Of a DNA stretch of 14,818 nt, positions 13,398 through 14,818 are shown piece by piece. Both the position numbers and the translations under genes were made by a program. Each line of letters opens with the position of its first letter. Within the stretch, counting starts at the first letter, position 1. A model generated the notes under the pieces. The model searched no databases, was not told the DNA's origin, and was given only the letters and a program-made list of their open reading frames with translations. The DNA comes from an uncultured Bacteroidales bacterium (GTDB lineage: Bacteria; Bacteroidota; Bacteroidia; Bacteroidales; P3), in contig CAJOQB010000049.1 in the NCBI GenBank assembly GCA_905236405.1, positions 1 through 14,818 of the forward strand, written 5' to 3'.

Positions 13398-14732
13398 CTA
13401 TTCCTGCAATAGGAAAATAATCGGAATCACATAACTTACCGCCACAGGTTTGCCGTCATCAATGGCCGGACTCCATTTCGGCATGGTTTTCACAACCCTT
13501 ACAGCCTCCTCGTCGCAGCCGCTACCGATACCGCGAGCCACCTCCACATTGTAGATTGAGCCATCGGCATCGATAGTGAACCTGACAAACACCTTACCCT
13601 GAACACCATCTTTCTTGGCCTTTTCGGGGTATTTGATATTGTCGGCCAAGTATTGCCTTAGCGCTTCCACTCCACCCGGGAACTGCGGTTCCACATCAGG
13701 ACCCTGTTTCTCTTGTTGAGCGGTTTGTTCCGGTGTAGCGGTTGTCTTCAATTTGGCTGGCTCTGCCACGCCACCAGGTTTTGATGAATTGTCTTGCTGT
13801 ACTTTAGCATTTACCTGTTGGGGGGTCATTGATACTTTTTGCTCAGACTTCACTGCCTGTTTTTTCGACACTGGGTCTGCAGACTGGGCAACGGCCGGCT
13901 GGCAACCCACCAGCAATAGCCATGCTGCCACAGGCAACGCGGCTACCATTTTCCATGCGCCGAAGCGCGAACGTTTCTTTGACATCATTGTGATACGTTT
14001 TTTAATGTTGATACTTTGAAAATTATTAGTGATATGGCCATATCCATAACCAGTGGCCTCACGGTAAAGGAGACCCAGATAGCCTTTCCCGCCATGATGT
14101 TGCATCACAGCGTTGTCAGCCAAATATTCATGCACCGATTGCAGCTCACGCAACATCACCCATGCCAACGGATTGAACCATGCCAGACAGCACAGTGCAC
14201 GCACCAAAAGGATGTCAGCCGAATGGCATTGACGTACATGCAGTTCCTCATGAGCCAAGACGCACTCCATTTCCTCGGACGAGAGTCCTTGGGTGCCGAC
14301 GACCACCCACTTGAAAAACGAGAATGGTGGCATGTTATCCTCGGTGAGCGATAAACGAAGTTCACCGCACTTTACAAAAGTCTGTTCCCGCAGGTATGAC
14401 AACAAACGCCACAACCTCACCAACAATATCGTCACCATGACGATCAATCCCGTCAGATATATCCACCGACAGATTTCAGCCCGCTGAACAACGACATCCG
14501 ATGAAGCCGCAACTACAGCAGGCAACTCTATTGACACAACGGTCAGCAAATCATCACTGTTGTCTGTGACGGATGCCGGCATTCGCACCAGCGGAACGAG
14601 AAGACTGAACACGAGCGTAATCAACAGATACCAGCGGCTCAGCATCAACCACCTGTCGCGCTTCAGCAAAAGGCAGTAGAGAGCATAGAATATGCCCATC
14701 GCCAACGTCGAGAAGAAAATCCACCTGATCAT
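13398..14732 (-). CDS. BlaR1-type M56 metallopeptidase fused to a TonB C-terminal domain
   Basis: The 444-residue product has an N-terminal membrane part with segments near 5-23, 32-50 and 90-112. A zinc peptidase site follows, 'AHEELHVRQCHSAD', with the HExxH motif at 161-165 and a likely third ligand in 'VHEYLADNAV' (Glu202). A fourth membrane segment lies near 261-279. A Gln/Lys/Pro-rich periplasmic linker (about 285-348) leads to a TonB C-terminal domain (352-442: 'FPGGVEALRQYLADNIKYP', 'GKVFVRFTIDADGSI'). M56 proteins related to BlaR1 and MecR1 cleave or inactivate a BlaI-type repressor after an external signal. Here the beta-lactam-binding sensor domain of BlaR1 is replaced by TonB, an arrangement common in Bacteroidota whose signal is not established. 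It starts 23 bases after the BlaI-like gene. Confidence 0.9.
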   Translation of the reverse strand: MIRWIFFSTLAMGIFYALYCLLLKRDRWLMLSRWYLLITLVFSLLVPLVRMPASVTDNSDDLLTVVSIELPAVVAASSDVVVQRAEICRWIYLTGLIVMVTILLVRLWRLLSYLREQTFVKCGELRLSLTEDNMPPFSFFKWVVVGTQGLSSEEMECVLAHEELHVRQCHSADILLVRALCCLAWFNPLAWVMLRELQSVHEYLADNAVMQHHGGKGYLGLLYREATGYGYGHITNNFQSINIKKRITMMSKKRSRFGAWKMVAALPVAAWLLLVGCQPAVAQSADPVSKKQAVKSEQKVSMTPQQVNAKVQQDNSSKPGGVAEPAKLKTTATPEQTAQQEKQGPDVEPQFPGGVEALRQYLADNIKYPEKAKKDGVQGKVFVRFTIDADGSIYNVEVARGIGSGCDEEAVRVVKTMPKWSPAIDDGKPVAVSYVIPIIFLLQE

Positions 14733-14755
14733 TTTGGTTGATTTTTATATTTGTA

Positions 14756-14818
14756 CTATTTTGACTTTAGTTGTTCTATTTCGTTGGTCAAGCTCTCCAA
14801 ATCCTCCAGCGTCACCTC
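14756..14818 (-). CDS. BlaI/MecI/CopY-type repressor, C-terminal 20 residues
   Basis: Read on the minus strand from the window edge, the frame gives EVTLEDLESLTNEIEQLKSK and then TAG at 14758-14756. This resembles the acidic C-terminal helix ('LSLEELE...EI') of Bacteroidota BlaI/MecI-type repressors, which bind DNA as dimers and are inactivated through a partner M56 protease. The partner lies directly downstream, 23 bases away. Only the tail is inside the window, so the call rests mostly on this tail pattern and the neighbour. Confidence 0.68.
   Translation of the reverse strand, partial: EVTLEDLESLTNEIEQLKSK

Noticed and set aside
14746..14753. TATATTTG on the plus strand, matching the TAnnTTTG promoter box
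   Set aside because: It points into the antisense strand of the BlaI-like gene. A short AT-rich match there is expected by chance, and no plus-strand gene follows in the window.
1..14818. CRISPR array, IS element, integrase, prophage, toxin-antitoxin or secondary-metabolite cluster
   Set aside because: No direct-repeat array, terminal inverted repeats, transposase or integrase motifs, or biosynthetic core enzymes were seen on either strand. The genes are mainly conserved chromosomal ones.
1..14818. Frequent GTCGAC palindromes as a possible regulatory or restriction-related signal
   Set aside because: They fall mostly inside coding sequence as Val-Asp or similar codon pairs in a lineage that favours GTC and GAC. 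No clustering in intergenic DNA was seen.

Overview
The window reads as a stretch of ordinary chromosome from a Bacteroidota bacterium, most likely order Bacteroidales. Four lines of evidence point there: a type IX secretion (T9SS) type A C-terminal sorting domain on the first gene; a bamD / RNA polymerase omega / coaBC cluster of the Bacteroidota kind; an M56 peptidase-TonB fusion following a BlaI-type gene; and candidate promoters of the Bacteroidota TAnnTTTG type with no clear Shine-Dalgarno sequences. I cannot place it to genus. It looks like a T9SS-bearing relative of gut or rumen Bacteroidales. No tRNA, rRNA, insertion sequence, CRISPR array, integrase or phage gene was seen.

Layout. 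(1) 1-696, plus strand: the 3' end of a secreted surface protein. Its tail converges on a minus-strand cluster, and the 148-bp gap holds three hairpins. (2) 845-4346, minus strand, read right to left: bamD (outer-membrane assembly lipoprotein), omega-like RNA polymerase subunit, coaBC (coenzyme A synthesis), and a MltD-like lytic transglycosylase. A strong terminator-like hairpin lies between the omega gene and coaBC. (3) 4347-4528: a divergent intergenic region with a TAnnTTTG box facing each way. (4) 4529-9592, plus strand: guaA (GMP synthase), a secreted two-LysM protein with a type 1 periplasmic-binding fold, lpxC and lpxA (the first two committed lipid A enzymes), ending in a clear terminator. 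(5) 9709-13306, plus strand: a small lipoprotein with its own promoter, der (ribosome assembly GTPase), an Hsp15-like S4 RNA-binding protein and a GltS-family sodium/glutamate symporter. A long hairpin closes this unit. (6) 13398-14818, minus strand: an M56 metallopeptidase-TonB fusion preceded by the last 20 codons of a BlaI/MecI-type repressor.

Many of the genes serve the cell envelope: BamD inserts outer-membrane proteins, LpxC and LpxA start lipid A, the lytic transglycosylase and LysM protein act at peptidoglycan, and BlaI/M56 systems usually respond to envelope stress. I found no convincing new multi-gene system. The most interesting points are a stand-alone LpxC without the FabZ domain usually fused to it in Bacteroidota, a His-to-Leu change at a conserved LpxA active-site position, a LysM/periplasmic-binding fusion protein of unknown role, an unrecognised lipoprotein before der, and possible attenuation or leaderless expression in the bamD-coaBC cluster. 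All similarities rest on reading the sequence against remembered family motifs. No database search was run.
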